Assembly: GCA_029255685.2 (NCBI GenBank)
Contig: CM055314.2
Location: forward strand, 11,712,059-11,776,058
Source: Silene conica
Taxonomy: Eukaryota; Streptophyta; Magnoliopsida; Caryophyllales; Caryophyllaceae
DNA length: 64,000 nucleotides
Reading direction: 5' to 3'
The first letter of the stretch is position 1. Every line of letters begins with the position of its first letter. Both the position numbers and the translations under genes were made by a program. The notes under the pieces were generated by a model. That model was given only the letters and a program-made list of their open reading frames with translations. It was not told the origin of the DNA and ran no database searches. Of this stretch, positions 1 through 13,010 are shown piece after piece.

Positions 1-1968
1 TGCGGGCCCTGCCACCAAGACACTCTTGGGGTATATAGTAATCTTGCAGCGACTTATGATGTTATGGGCAGGTATGGATTTACTTTATCCCCAACTGTCC
101 TACATACTTTGTAAAGTCTTAGTTATTTATGAGTGTGTGTCTATCTCTTTATTATTTCTATAATCCACGCTTTGGTCCATTGTAATTATTGTTTCTATAA
201 TCCCCAATTGTCCATTGTAATTATGCATAGCTGTGACATGCAACTTTAGATACAGTAATTGAGTACACGTAGTTAACAATGATGCGATTTCAGTAGATAT
301 TTTGATGATATAGAGTATAGACTGCCATAGACGCATCTGCGACCTACTTGTGGGTATACAATTCTTATTTTAGTCAGTAACAACTAATAAACTTCCGAAG
401 TAATTCACATTTTAAGCGTTCTGAAGAAAGTTTCAGGCCCCCGTGCAATGCATAAGTCTGATTGCACAAGTTCTTCTTATCCTGCATTCAAACCAGTTGG
501 GGTCAGTGAAGATGTCGTTGTATCACCAAGCGAAACTATGCCACGGTCTATGATTCCACAACTAACTTAAACAGTAAGATCCCTGTTATCTGAGTAAACA
601 CCTTAAATTAGTGATTCACGCATACAGATGAAAGGTAAGTTCGGTTAGCGAATAACAAAGAAAATAATCTTATGCCTAATTCGACTTTAGTGGAACATTA
701 ACCTCATATATCACTGAAACTAACAGCACACCATAAGTTAGGGAATGCCAGTGAAAGGTTGACATTATCGTAGTAAATGAGGTTGATTATGGTATACCTT
801 CGGATAATGAAACAGATGTAAGATTTATACCTGAGAATGAAAACAGTACTGATTAATAGGATGATGACCTTGAATAATAAGCAGATGATCGCCTGTTATA
901 TCAAGAAATGCAAATTGTACAATAAATTATGGCTATGTCCCTTATCAGAGGCATGTTTGCACTGGTTATAAGGATGAATCTCATGTAGTTTAATTTCATT
1001 TCCAGTATACGTAACTACGCTTCTCATTAAACTTAACATAATATGGGGTAAAGGTCATACTCTTCCTTACCTATCAGCCACTGGTCTTTTCGAATAAGCT
1101 TATAATTGCAAAAGGGACTTAGTGAACAACTACTCACAAATTATGCAGGAATTAACACTAAACGTTGTACACTACCATTTTGAAAGTCGAATTTGGCAGA
1201 GGCTTACGTCGTACGGGTGTACCCGAATATACATTTGCCAACTTCCAGTATTAGTTATCTTGTACTAACAGAAGAACAACTTTCCTAAGGGCAGTTGATA
1301 TTGCATCTCCATCAAAAATAGCACAATTAGCAGTGTTTAACTATTGCAGTAAAAACTCTAAGCAAACGTTGCTTATTGGAAACTCCAGCTTCGTCCTATA
1401 CAACATTAGCATGCCTTCGAAAGTTGAAGTTTCTATCAGTCTCTTTGATCAACTGATTATGAATTTAGGATGATAACTATTGCCCGCAGAACAATATGTT
1501 CCAGGTACATTTTGATCGCATATTACCTTGAAAATTTGTTAAAGCACAAAGAATGTACGGAAAGATTTCAAGTTGGGTATTGAAGTTCAAGTTAGTTTGC
1601 AATATTTTAATTTTTTATCTTTTTTTAACAATTATCAAACAAACACAAACCCAGTACAAATATATTTTATAAAGCTAAAGACAAATACCTTGAAACGTAC
1701 ATATGGTCACGGGTTATTAACAAGTGAAATGTTGTTATCGTATTCAAACACAAAAATGAGTTTAATGTTTTAAACAAATCCAAATAATAAAGTTTGTATA
1801 TATTTTAAGATAATGAATAGTGCGTTATTCAAACATACTCTATTAAAAATACTGTAAAGAGCACAATAACTAGCATGATTAACACGAAAATAAGTTATAA
1901 CGACAAATGAACCCTACCATTTTTTTACTAAAATTATCCTAAACGAATACTTAAAAGTCCAATACAAG
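1..1968. other. Unassigned, degenerate sequence
   Basis: No convincing gene is visible. Reading frames are short and broken throughout. The stretch continues on the far side of the retrotransposon, because the 5 bp at 1964-1968 (ACAAG) are repeated at 10407-10411, so it was joined to 10412 onward before that insertion. It may be the decayed body of the Helitron whose 3' end lies at 11924, but no Rep or helicase motif could be read. Confidence 0.4.
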
Positions 1969-2356
1969 TGTAACACCCCCATTTATTTAAGGGCCTGTAC
2001 TAGGACTCCTCAGATAAATAAAGGTGTTACCATCTCGGTTTTCCGAGGCAGTAGATACAAAGGAAAGATAAACAGTACTTTAATTAAAATTAAACTCATA
2101 ACATGTTCTTACAACTGTATCCGAAAGTCTTAACAAAATAAAGAAAGTACAACTCATGCTAAACTGACTAAGGTGATCTAGACTCTAGTCTGGTCCGGAT
2201 CCAAGCTCTTTCTCCCATAGCTCCCCCTTAGTCTCAGCCACCTGTCAATCTGCTCCCCAATAAATTGGTTCATCACAGGTGTCACACGAATACACAGGGT
2301 CAACCACGAGGTTGAGTAGGGAAAAAAAAGAAATAAATATACCAACAATATAATAT

Positions 2357-2528
2357 ACTCCGCACCGATCCATCGCCAAATAAACTCCGCACCGATCCAA
2401 CACCATATAAACTCCGCACCGATCCAACACCATATAAACTCCGCACCGATCCAACACCATATAAACTCCGCACCGATCCAACACCAAATAAACTCCGCAC
2501 CGATCCAACACCAAATAACTCCGCACCG
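2357..2528. repeat. 27-bp minisatellite in LTR (about 6 units)
   Basis: Units begin ACTCCGCACCGATCCA and repeat every 27 bp. The last unit is incomplete and one base shorter. Unit variants end in CCATAT or CCAAAT. Confidence 0.9.
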
Positions 2529-3015
2529 TATCACAAGACCCAATATTTTCACATCATATTATATAACAGAAATGTATAAGGCAATCAAACCCAATATAAT
2601 ACCAATCATCCAATGAGATATATAAATAGTTAACATAATAATAACAGATCACTCGTCATCATGTATACAGTATTCCCCTACCTCAAACTGCAGAAAGACA
2701 AAGTCAACCGAACAGCTGCTAGAAGTGTTCCATGCGGAAACCGTCACCTAAACATATATTATGTAACAAATCAATAAACTTCCCGAACCCCCATAACTCA
2801 AGTTACCCTACTAAAATAGAAACCTTCTAATAATGGAAAGTTTCCTAAAATAGTAACTTTCCGAAATAACAACTTTCTTTAAAGGGAAACTTTCCCGACT
2901 CACCCCGCCATAAATTAAAACAACCAAAACTTAATAACTACTAAAAACAACATATATTGACCATAAAATATAGTAACTATAAAAATGAGAACAATAGTAA
3001 TAATATAATAAGAAC

Positions 3016-3055
<40 letters not shown>
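3016..3055. repeat. (TAA)n microsatellite, about 13 units
   Basis: A pure TAA run inside the LTR. The other LTR has about 25 units at the same place. Confidence 0.92.
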
Positions 3056-3057
<2 letters not shown>

Positions 3058-4177
3058 TTATGTAATGATGATGCAGCTAAAAGAAATATTCCATCAGGTA
3101 GCAAAAGAAGACACCACGCCGTAATAATACAAACAACGAAACCGTAAACGAAACAGCAGCCCAAACCCGCGTCAAACACTACTGCTCGCACCTCATTAAA
3201 CGCCCTTGCTGCCACCAAACACCACCACTGGCCTCGCCTCTGAACCACGGTGGTTCCAGGGGTGTCCACGGCGGCTGCTAACACCATAACGACAACCAGC
3301 AACAACCCTTGACAACCCAACAACACCAACGGTCTTAAAACATGCGATTCAAACCTCTTGACAAAACCCGACACAAAACCGTGTTGAACCACCACTAACC
3401 ACCGTGCTAACCACCACCCAAACACCATGACTACCACCAATCTAAATATCTAAACACCCATAACAATCATGGACAGAAACTGCATCGAAATTACCCACAA
3501 ACATCGCACGATCAACTATATTCTGAGAAAACGAAAATAACGAACTGACACAGGCGATAAAACACCACACACGACGGTCAACGGTGGTCAACGACGACTC
3601 TACCTTGGTCTAAACAGGGCTACTGAACATCATAGATCATTATTACATAAAGAATCAGAACTTAACATGCTTATACGATTTGAACAATGCGAATAAAAAG
3701 GATGACAAAACTGCGAAAAACCAGAAAAGTGGTGAACATACCTATTTCATTGCCCAAACGAACCACCCTAGACCACCCTAGGCCACCGTGTGAACCCTCT
3801 TTCTTACACCCTGATGCGGCGGCAGCAGGTAAACGTGTTTACATTATACGTTCATTTAGGTTAAGGTAGGGTTTTGGGTTGTGTTTTATGTGACGGCATA
3901 GGGTATAACGTGAGGTGGTGTTGTTACTTGTGTTGCGTCGACTATGGGCTGATTCAACCCTTAGCACGCATCCCAAGGCCCATATGTGACATTAACACGC
4001 ATCTCGATATTAGAACGCGATTCGATGAATAAAACTCGTACTCGACACTTTACTAATAAAATATAAGAACACTTGTTCGATAACTTAATTATCGAACTTA
4101 AACGTTCAAGTAATTATCAACACGTTAACATAAATATTAAATATTAAATAAAACACAATAAAATACGGGGTATTACA

Positions 4178-7100
4178 GTCTTCCCTCCTTAAAATGAACT
4201 TCGTCCCGAAGTTTACCATCCAATGGTCCACAAACTGGTCACTAGGGACATAAGGAACACAATATGCGACACCACATACGTCAAAAACTAGTAAGGGTAC
4301 TTTAAAACACGAAATATTACATTCTACCCTCGTTAAGAAAACTTTGTCCCCAAAGTTTAACGTATAACGAAGCTAAAAGAAATACTTCACGAAACATAAT
4401 AAATGCATAACTGAAGTAATCAAGATTATCAGGTATATTCAAATACACACCAATTAGCCATGTCATAAAACTAGTCATATCATAAATCATCAAGATTTTA
4501 CAATCCTATCCTCCTTAAAGCATGGTTACGTCCCCGTAACCTCATTATATAAATTCTAGCTCATTACTCCGTCTCACTCATTACCCTATCTCATAACACC
4601 TTAATCCAAGTAATCAAGTATCGTATCCTCATTGTCGAACCTAAGACCAAAGACGAGGGGTGAGTGGAATGGCAGAATAAACCGCAAAACAATATTTCCA
4701 TCTCAACGTCGATTCCAAATTCATAAAATAATGTAGCTCAATAACCATTGTCACACTGGACGGAAACACAATATGGCACAACCGCCTAATAACTCATAAC
4801 TCAATACCAGTAACCAGTTCCCATCTCAATTTCAAAATCAATATTGTCAAAAGTTCAAAGAACCGTACTCAACACTTAGAGTAAAACTCTAAGCTACTCA
4901 CCCACGAGTCAACGTCAAAGAAATCGACAAATCAAACAGAATACCACTTAACAACCTTACTGTCAAAATAATCAAGTTAAGCTTACCAACAAAAGCCAAC
5001 ATCTCAATACTTCTTAGACACTAAACTTAGGAAAGTACTAGCTCACTTGACAACGTATCATGGTTCAAGCTCTAGTGCTAATAACAATGGATTTCACGCT
5101 TTAAAAGACATTAGCACTGACACTCTTGTTCCCAACTAAACCAATTCAATATTGTCTTTATACCTCAGATCAGTCAATTCCACAGAAAAACCCATCTCAA
5201 AATTAAACCCGTCTCACAAACAGATGATTAAAGTTATTGATATAAAATATTAATGGATACAAAATCAATTACTAATAACTCAACAGAGATAAGATTAACA
5301 CATAAACCGTCATAAATAAATAACAGTTCGCAAGTAAATCATACAACCTCGATCAATAATATTAATAATAGGGTCGGCAGAATCGTATTACGCAGTAAAA
5401 CAGAATCAGATTAGCTAACACTTACATATCCTTGAAAGTTTGACACAACTCAGCATATTTCCACCAATGTAGATAATCAGCAAACTCGTATATCATAATA
5501 GACAATTTAAAACATTTCACGTTCATAATCATATTATAGCAGCAAAATCATATTTTGGGAAGGACATAGAGCAAAATTAATTAACGTAATTAAACATGAC
5601 GCATTGACATATTACACAAGATACACACCAATCATAGACTAACAAGACCGTTTATCATTCCTAGATGTCAACAAGTTAAAATCAATTAGGTACATCTCCT
5701 ATCCACTCACATTACATCATTTATCATGAAACTATCAACATATGTGACTTGCAAAATAAGGGGTCTACATACTGCGCAGCAATTAAATTTCCGTGCAGGA
5801 TTTCATCAACACATAGTTACATAATTTGTCAAATTGTAAACATTCAGCATAATTATCAAACATCAAGCTTTGTCATGGTTTATCACTTTGGAAATATTTT
5901 GAAACGTTTGAAAGATTGAAGCGGTAATTTGTGACAATTTATAAATACGAATAAAAAGGCAATTTCACAAGCTACAGATCAAAGCAAGACTACACGGAGA
6001 CATTCTGATTCTTCTTTACTAGGACATTGTTCTTGTCGCTCTTGAATTATGGAAATTTTAACGATAAAAGTAAACGAATTCACAAGACTGGTACTTCATA
6101 TTTCACATGTCAACCAATTAATAATTCCACATATCGTGATCAAATTCTTAATATAACAATATGTAAGTCACTATATGGTATAACAATACACTTGAAAAAG
6201 TTATAAAAATTATATTCACAGGGAACTAGACAGAGATAACCCTCAATAGACAAAAGAACATCAACGAGATTCACATTGTTCAAATAATCACAATCACAAT
6301 TACGTATAACCATTAAATTGCTATATCATGCTAATAAGCTCACCAGTTACACTTCATTTTGCCATTTGGCAAGACTCTTCTTAGTTAAACATGCCTTTGA
6401 CATCACATACGAGCAGCACATCATTAAAATTAGACATATACTTGAAATGATTTTATATTAAACTTGACGAGATAACAAGGTTTCGCTATCATATAGTGGG
6501 GTTCATACTCATACCCTATGCCTACTATTCATGTTACTAAAGCCATATCAGGATATCACGTGGTCACATCACACAATTCACATTTGATTAAACTTTTATA
6601 CGAAGCTTATATACCTCACAACTTCACCAATTAAATGTTATGCAACAACTTACAAAAATCATAATTAAATAACAGCTTAGCTAACGTGCGAGCAATTATA
6701 GTCTTCTAGAAAATATAAGGAATTAGCTAAACAGAGGAAAAGTATCGAATGTATACCTCAAGGAAATTATTTAATACAATATTTACAACTCAAACGGTTT
6801 GAACAATAACTTTACAGCATCTCAACAAAAGTTTAGGCAACTTGCAAAAATCACAATTGGATAACGACTCGTTAAGATTTTACATGGCGTATCATTTTGA
6901 AAACGTGAACGGACATTCTGAACAGTAGAGCTGGAACTATACACAAGCAATAACCAAGTTTTAAATGATTTCTTTTACAAAAAGATAGGTCAAAACGGGA
7001 CTGTGCAGTAACAATCTGACTACTGTCAACTAAAAGATTTATTTCTCCCAAAAATATAACTCATATCAACATAAAACAAAAGCATTGTAAACCCAACTCA

Positions 7101-8161
7101 GGGGGTTATCCTACATAAAGTTTTCATACTCAAATATGGAACACATTTACATTGGCAGCCCGCACCAACAAGGCAACATTCTGGAAGTTTATTGAAAATT
7201 TTGGTTCCGTTACTATTTCACATTATTACATCGGAATTCAACCATTGTTCTTCCGAAACACGTTGACATACATTTGAAGCATAGACATCACTTTGTACCA
7301 TATTAACATTCATTCCTCATTTCAACAACAATTATCATCTAGAAAACGGTAAAGATTCCGAAACTGAAAGTAGGCTCAACTGTATAACTCGATAGTTATA
7401 CGGGTGTATATAAATAAATTAGTTTCTACCATCACACAATCACGACTTATTCAAGTACGGAAATGTAAACTATGAGTTACTACGATGTCACTTATCGATT
7501 ACAAACTTCATAACAATTTTAAATGCGTATAATAGGCATAAAATCTTAAGTACGATATATGCAACACATGACTATGTACGTTCATGGCTTAGGGAAACAC
7601 ATTCCGCATATCACTAGACATGGATTACTATAACATGTAATCATAAGATCAACTAAATTACTCATCCTTACAAGGAGTTAAACATCAAAGTCACATAATA
7701 ACGATAGTCATTTAATTACCAGATAATCGTATGAACATTTCAAAATACCAAAATCATATGCTCACATCACCCTTGACTATTGCTCAACCAATACACCTCC
7801 GAACTCTGAAAATTTCAATTCAATCATCCAGATCGATCCACATTTCTTATCACACATATTCTTCCAACGCACATCATTAATCATAACTCACATATTACTT
7901 ACCTTAGTCTTCTCCTGCAAGAACGTCAGTACCATATAACTAGGTCACTATACAGTCTACCCCGCTCTTCAATTACTCTCATAGGGTTTCCGAGACAGAA
8001 CAGAAAGGGCCCAGGACTGGTGTGAGGGGGCCCCTAACTCATCCCGTTCCTTTTTGGGGCGCCTATCAGTTTCATCTCGGGGTTCATTTTATTAGACTCT
8101 TCCTACGTTCATTATTATTCATTTGGTTTAGGCCTGAGGATCGTTCACTCTGATACCACTT
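4178..8161 (-). other. Non-coding interior of the LARD-like element
   Basis: About 4 kb with no substantial open frame on either strand and no recognisable retroviral motif. The minus-strand leader (about 7900-8161) holds the PBS and a GC-richer stretch that may be a decayed start of gag, but it carries stops. The polypurine tract occupies 4178-4190. Confidence 0.8.
8148..8158 (-). other. Primer binding site (initiator tRNA-Met type)
   Basis: The minus strand reads TGGTATCAGAG, 3 nt inside the LTR. This is the classical plant retrotransposon PBS core and fixes the element on the minus strand. Confidence 0.85.
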
Positions 8162-8549
8162 TGTAACACCCCCATTTATTTAAGGGCCTGTACTAGGACT
8201 CCTCAGATAAATAAAGGTGTTAACATCTCGGTTTTCCGAGGCAGTAGATACAAAGGAAAGATAAACAGTACTTTAATTAAAATTAAACTCATAACATGTT
8301 CTTACAACTGTATCCGAAAGTCTTAACAAAATAAAGAAAGTACAACTCATGCTAAACTGACTAAGGTGATCTAGACTCTAGTCTGGTCCGGATCCAAGCT
8401 CTTTCTCCCATAGCTCCCCCTTAGTCTCAGCCACCTGTCAATCTGCTCCCCAATAAATTGGTTCATCACAGGTGTCACACGAATACACAGGGTCAACCAC
8501 GAGGTTGAGTAGGGAAAAAAAAGAAATAAATATACCAACAATATAATAT

Positions 8550-8721
8550 ACTCCGCACCGATCCATCGCCAAATAAACTCCGCACCGATCCAACACCATA
8601 TAAACTCCGCACCGATCCAACACCATATAAACTCCGCACCGATCCAACACCAAATAAACTCCGCACCGATCCAACACCAAATAAACTACGCACCGATCCA
8701 ACACCAAATAACTCCGCACCG
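8550..8721. repeat. 27-bp minisatellite in LTR, second copy
   Basis: Same array as at 2357-2528. Two units end CCATAT and three end CCAAAT, against three and two in the other LTR, so one unit has been converted or slipped since insertion. Confidence 0.9.
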
Positions 8722-9208
8722 TATCACAAGACCCAATATTTTCACATCATATTATATAACAGAAATGTATAAGGCAATCAAACCCAATATAATACCAATC
8801 ATCCAATGAGATATATAAATAGTTAACATAATAATAACAGATCACTCGTCATCATGTATACAGTATTCCCCTACCTCAAACTGCAGAAAGACAAAGTCAA
8901 CCGAACAGCTGCTAGAAGTGTTCCATGCGGAAACCGTCACCTAAACATATATTATGTAACAAATTAATAAACTTCCCGAACCCCCATAACTCAAGTTACC
9001 CTACTAAAATAGAAACCTTCTAATAATGGAAAGTTTCCTAAAATAGTAACTTTCCGAAATAACAACTTTTTTTAATGGGAAACTTTCCCGACTCACCCCG
9101 CCATAAATTAAAACAACCAAAACTTAATAACTACTAAAAACAACATATATTGACCATAAAATATAGTAACTATAAAAATGAGAACAATAGTAATAATATA
9201 ATAAGAAC

Positions 9209-9283
<75 letters not shown>
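9209..9283. repeat. (TAA)n microsatellite, about 25 units
   Basis: Expanded relative to the sister LTR (about 13 units). The long polyasparagine and polytyrosine frames across it are translation shadows, not genes. Confidence 0.92.
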
Positions 9284-9284
<1 letters not shown>

Positions 9285-10411
9285 TATTATGTAATGATGA
9301 TGCTGCTAAAAGAAATATTCCATCAGGTAGCAAAAGAAGACACCACGCCGTAATAATACAAACAACGAAACCGTAAACGAAACAGCAGCCCAAACCCGCG
9401 TCAAACACTACTGCTCGCACCTCATTAAACGCCCCTGCTGCCACCAAACACCACCACTGGCCTCGCCTCTGAACCACGGTGGTTCCAGGGGTGTCCACGG
9501 CGGCTGCTGACACCATAACGACAACCAGCAACAACCCTTGACAACCCAACAACACCAACGGTCTTAAAACATGCGATTCAAACCTCTTGACAAAACCCGA
9601 CACAAAACCGTGTTGAACCACCACTAACCACCGTGCTAACCACCACCCAAACACCATGACTACCACCAATCTAAATATCTAAACACCCATAACAATCATG
9701 GACAGAAACTGCATCGAAATTACCCACAAACATCGCACGATCAACTATATTCTGAGAAAACGAAAATAACAAACTGACACAGGCGATAAAACACCACACA
9801 CGACGGTCAACGGTGGTCAACGACGATTCTACCTTGGTCTAAACAGGGCTACTGAACATCATAGATCATTATTACATAAAGAATCAGAACTTAACATGCT
9901 TATACGATTTGAACAATGCGAATAAAAAGGATGACAAAACTGCGAAAAACCAGAAAAGTGGTGAACATACCTATTTCATTGCCCAAACGAACCACCCTAG
10001 ACCACCCTAGGCCACCGTGTGAACCCTCTTTCTTACACCCTGATGCGGCGGCAGCAGGTAAACGTGTTTACATTATACGTTCATTTAGGTTAAGGTAGGG
10101 TTTTGGGTTGTGTTTTATGTGACGGCATAGGGTATAACGTGAGGTGGTGTTGTTACTTGTGTTGTGTCGACTATGGGCTGATTCAACCCTTAGCACGCAT
10201 CCCAAGGCCCATATGTGACATTAACACGCATCTCGATATTAGAACGCGATTCGATGAATAAAACTCGTACTCGACACTTTACTAATAAAATATAAGAACA
10301 CTTGTTCGATAACTTAATTATCGAACTTAAACGTTCAAGTAATTATCAACACGTTAACATAAATATTAAATATTAAATAAAACACAATAAAATACGGGGT
10401 ATTACAACAAG

Positions 10412-11890
10412 CATACTGAAAAAAATTAATCTAAATATACTTAGGCCAGACAATACTAATTAACACGCTACATGCACATATAACATCACTCTAATTTTCA
10501 ATTTTTTTCACAATTCATCCATTATTTCAACCTCTACAAAGTAGCCCATGTTTACATTAAAGTCTCACAAATAGCCCACACTTGTTGTATTAGCTTTGTC
10601 GAAATTAGTTTATTGTCGAGATTGGGCCTCAATATTAAATATACCAAGCATACTGACCAATACATAACCAATAAGACTCTACGAGTTATGGTGGATGTGC
10701 AAATAATTGTATACCCATCCTACGCCATCAAGATGCATAATTATATCCGGATTTAACATAATATGGTCTAGCATGTTGCTATCCCATAGTCAATTAGGTA
10801 CTGGAGTAAAAGGGTTACAAAAGAGAGAGCTTATGCCATTTGGTTTTATGTCGTGCAGAAACCAAAAAAAATGAACCACTATCATCAATGTTCCTCCAAT
10901 CAATAATAATCAATTAACAGTAAATAAACAAAATACAACACCCTTCATAATCCCATCATTTATCCAAACCCTAAGCGTTTTCTTCTGTTTAAAGTCTCTA
11001 GCTTCGATGTCTAATTTCTGCAGCTAGACAAGTATGTCTGCCTGTGCTGGTGTTGTCTACTTCAACAAAGAAGATAGCGCGTGAGTTTGAGCATGACTAC
11101 ATACGATGGAAAAATGAGCAACAGTTCAAAATCAGTGTTTTAGACACACGCCGATCACCACAGTTAACTGATGTGCAAACTCAAAATGACCGTCAACCAC
11201 CGTGTCATCCACCACCCACAAACCGTAATTAACATTTACTCTATGTATATAATTCCAGTAAAATATAAACTTAATAATTTCAATAAAACGTACTATATAA
11301 GTATTAATAATCGTTAATAAACAATATTATTCCATTAATTGGAGAATTGTAATCCATTGTTTAAGTTTTTAAAGTAATTAATTCAATTTTAGGGTAAAGA
11401 TGTATATATAAGAATTGTTTTGTCTATGTTTAGGAAGAAGCGTTTATGTTTAGGAATAAATGTAGCATATGAAAATTTTATGAAAAAATGTATGTGAAAG
11501 AGTAAAATCCGTATGTGAAAAAATAATTCCGTTTTTATACGTGAATCGTACGGAGTAGTAAATAAATAATGTTACCTAACCTAATACTCTAAGCCAACTT
11601 CATTTATGGCACAACGACAGTATAATATTTTTATTCTCCCTAGATAGAGAGGTAAAACGAAGAGCAAATTAAGTGATCTCCAATTTTTATTATTGTACAT
11701 ACTCTAACGAAGTCACATTCCCTTAAGGAAGTGAGATATAACGTATACTGCGTATGTGATAAATTTGAAATTAGTTGAAGCAACTCTTAGTTACGATCAT
11801 ACTAATATTTTCAGTTACGTACCCAATACTTATATTACCTTTATTATCTTCCTAAAAGTTAGATAAAAGGTTAAATCAAATAACAATATT
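10412..11890. other. AT-rich region, probable Helitron body
   Basis: No gene supported. A 62-codon frame at 11044-11232 has no recognisable motif. The stretch leads without interruption into the Helitron-like 3' terminus at 11898-11924, so it is probably its 3' part. No 5' TC terminus was located. Confidence 0.4.
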
Positions 11891-11897
11891 TCTAGAC

Positions 11898-11924
11898 CCG
11901 TGCATCACACGGCATTTAATCTAG
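11898..11924 (+). mobile_element. Helitron 3' terminus 1
   Basis: A perfect 5-bp stem CCGTG (11898-11902) / CACGG (11908-11912) with loop CATCA is followed after 8 nt by CTAG (11921-11924), and the next base is T. Plant Helitrons end in a short GC-rich hairpin 8-12 nt before CTRR and insert between A and T. The 5' end was not found, so only the terminus is annotated. Confidence 0.75.
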
Positions 11925-12215
11925 TAAGTATTTATAATAAGCTATTTCTTGATAAACCTAGAGGTGTGCGTCTTCCGTCTTATAAAACTACAACGCTTTT
12001 TTATATAATGGAATGAAAATGAAATATTAAAGCAAATTGGAACGAAAACTTTCAATTGACGAAATTTGTATAGATAATACTTTTTTTAACACTCCTTTAA
12101 AAAATAAATGTATAATCAAATTATTAACGAATCGTATTTAAGATTAGAGTCATTAGACCAACTCCCTTAAATATATGGATTTCTTTATGTTGTAGCGGCT
12201 CAAATATCGGTTATA
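11925..12215. other. Intergenic AT-rich spacer
   Basis: No gene seen. Its last bases (…TTATA, ending at 12215) directly precede the block shared with the intact PPR promoter, and so preserve what looks like the unoccupied version of the Helitron site at 20678/20679. Confidence 0.5.
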
Positions 12216-12400
12216 TAAGTCAGATAAAATAAAACCGTAACTATGATCGAATAGGGTAGCGAAAGGGTTTGACCCGTGTTTGTCGTACAGACTACAGAGT
12301 ATATAATAAAGAGTGGCTGAGTAGGGTTTGTACTTTGTAGTTTGTACTCTCCAGACCGCAATCTGCATTTCACATTCCATTTTCCAGCAATTTGAATTCC

Positions 12401-12432
<32 letters not shown>

Positions 12433-13010
12433 TCAGAAACTCAGGTACCCTTTTTAATCGCCATTCCCATTTTCAATTCCGATTTCATTCCAAATTAATT
12501 TCCCCAAATTACTCTCCTTCTTTTAATCGCAACCCTCAATTGTTACTACTCGATTCCGTTAGAGAACATTGCCGTTTAGGGTTTTCTGGAATTGATATCC
12601 CCGTTTTCATATTTCATCAATTGTATTCTCTTCGTCCTCGTCCTTCTGTTGTTATCTTTAATCAGCTGTTTACCGCCATGTCTAAGATTAAACCCAACCC
12701 TCCTTTCCCCACTATTCTTACCCTTTTCAATCACCTTGAATCGTCCGGTTGCCGCCCCAATATGCATTCCATTGGTATTCTCGCCAAGGCTTATTCCTCC
12801 CTTGGCCGTGTTGATTTTGCCTTCTCTCTCCTTGGTAAGCACCTCAAACTTGGCTATCCACTTAATATTATCATTATCAATACCTTGCTCAATGGATTAA
12901 TTGATTCTGATAAATTACCCCAAGATTATGCCGGACACGTGAAGCTATTCTGTAAGAAATACGTACATTTTAAAACAATTGATTTGATTCTTTATAGAAG
13001 ATTTTCATGA
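12216..13010 (+). pseudogene. Truncated copy of the PPR gene with its promoter
   Basis: Bases 12216-12924 align to 20679-21351 of the intact PPR gene, including about 190 bp of upstream sequence and the TATA motif near 12300. The frame opens at ATG 12405. Relative to the intact gene it has extra ATGACG units at the start (MTMTMTMTM against MTMTM) and a 9-bp in-frame insertion near codon 28. Homology stops abruptly after 12924, inside the third PPR motif. The frame then runs through unrelated sequence to a stop at 13010, giving 201 codons. It keeps the presequence-like N-terminus but under three PPR motifs, too few for normal RNA binding. It looks like a duplicated, broken copy; whether it is transcribed is unknown. 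Confidence 0.85.

Larger units (their letters stand above)
1969..4177 (-). repeat. LTR of the LARD-like element (3' LTR in element orientation), 2209 bp
   Basis: Near-identical to 8162-10406. It contains a 27-bp minisatellite and a (TAA)n microsatellite. The 36-bp length difference between the two LTRs equals 12 TAA units. All open frames inside it are low-complexity shadows of these repeats. Confidence 0.92.
1969..10406 (-). mobile_element. Complete non-autonomous LTR retrotransposon (LARD-like), minus orientation
   Basis: Two long direct repeats (1969-4177 and 8162-10406) flank a 4 kb interior. The element is bounded by a perfect 5-bp target duplication, ACAAG, at 1964-1968 and 10407-10411. 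Orientation is set by the priming sites. Read on the minus strand, TGGTATCAGAG (initiator tRNA-Met type PBS) lies 3 nt from the LTR at 8148-8158, and the purine tract AAGGAGGGAAGAC (4178-4190) abuts the other LTR. LTR ends on the minus strand are TGTAATACCCC and GGTGTTACA. No gag, protease, RT or integrase is readable inside, so it must have moved with enzymes supplied elsewhere. The end sequences and tRNA-Met PBS suggest a Gypsy-type parent, which is inference. The LTRs differ at only about a dozen substitutions, so the insertion is young. Confidence 0.9.
8162..10406 (-). repeat. LTR of the LARD-like element (5' LTR in element orientation), 2245 bp
   Basis: Matches 1969-4177 with about a dozen point differences. 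One minisatellite unit differs in type, and the TAA run is roughly doubled. Confidence 0.92.

Noticed and set aside
2178-2552. Minus-strand frames with repeats such as CWIGAEFIW or VLDRCGVY (also 8438-8719)
   Set aside because: They are translations of the 27-bp LTR minisatellite; because 27 is divisible by three, all frames stay open.
9150-9669. Frames ending in polyasparagine or polytyrosine (also 3015-3440)
   Set aside because: They run through the TAA microsatellite and GT/AC-rich LTR sequence, with no gene-like start or conserved domain.
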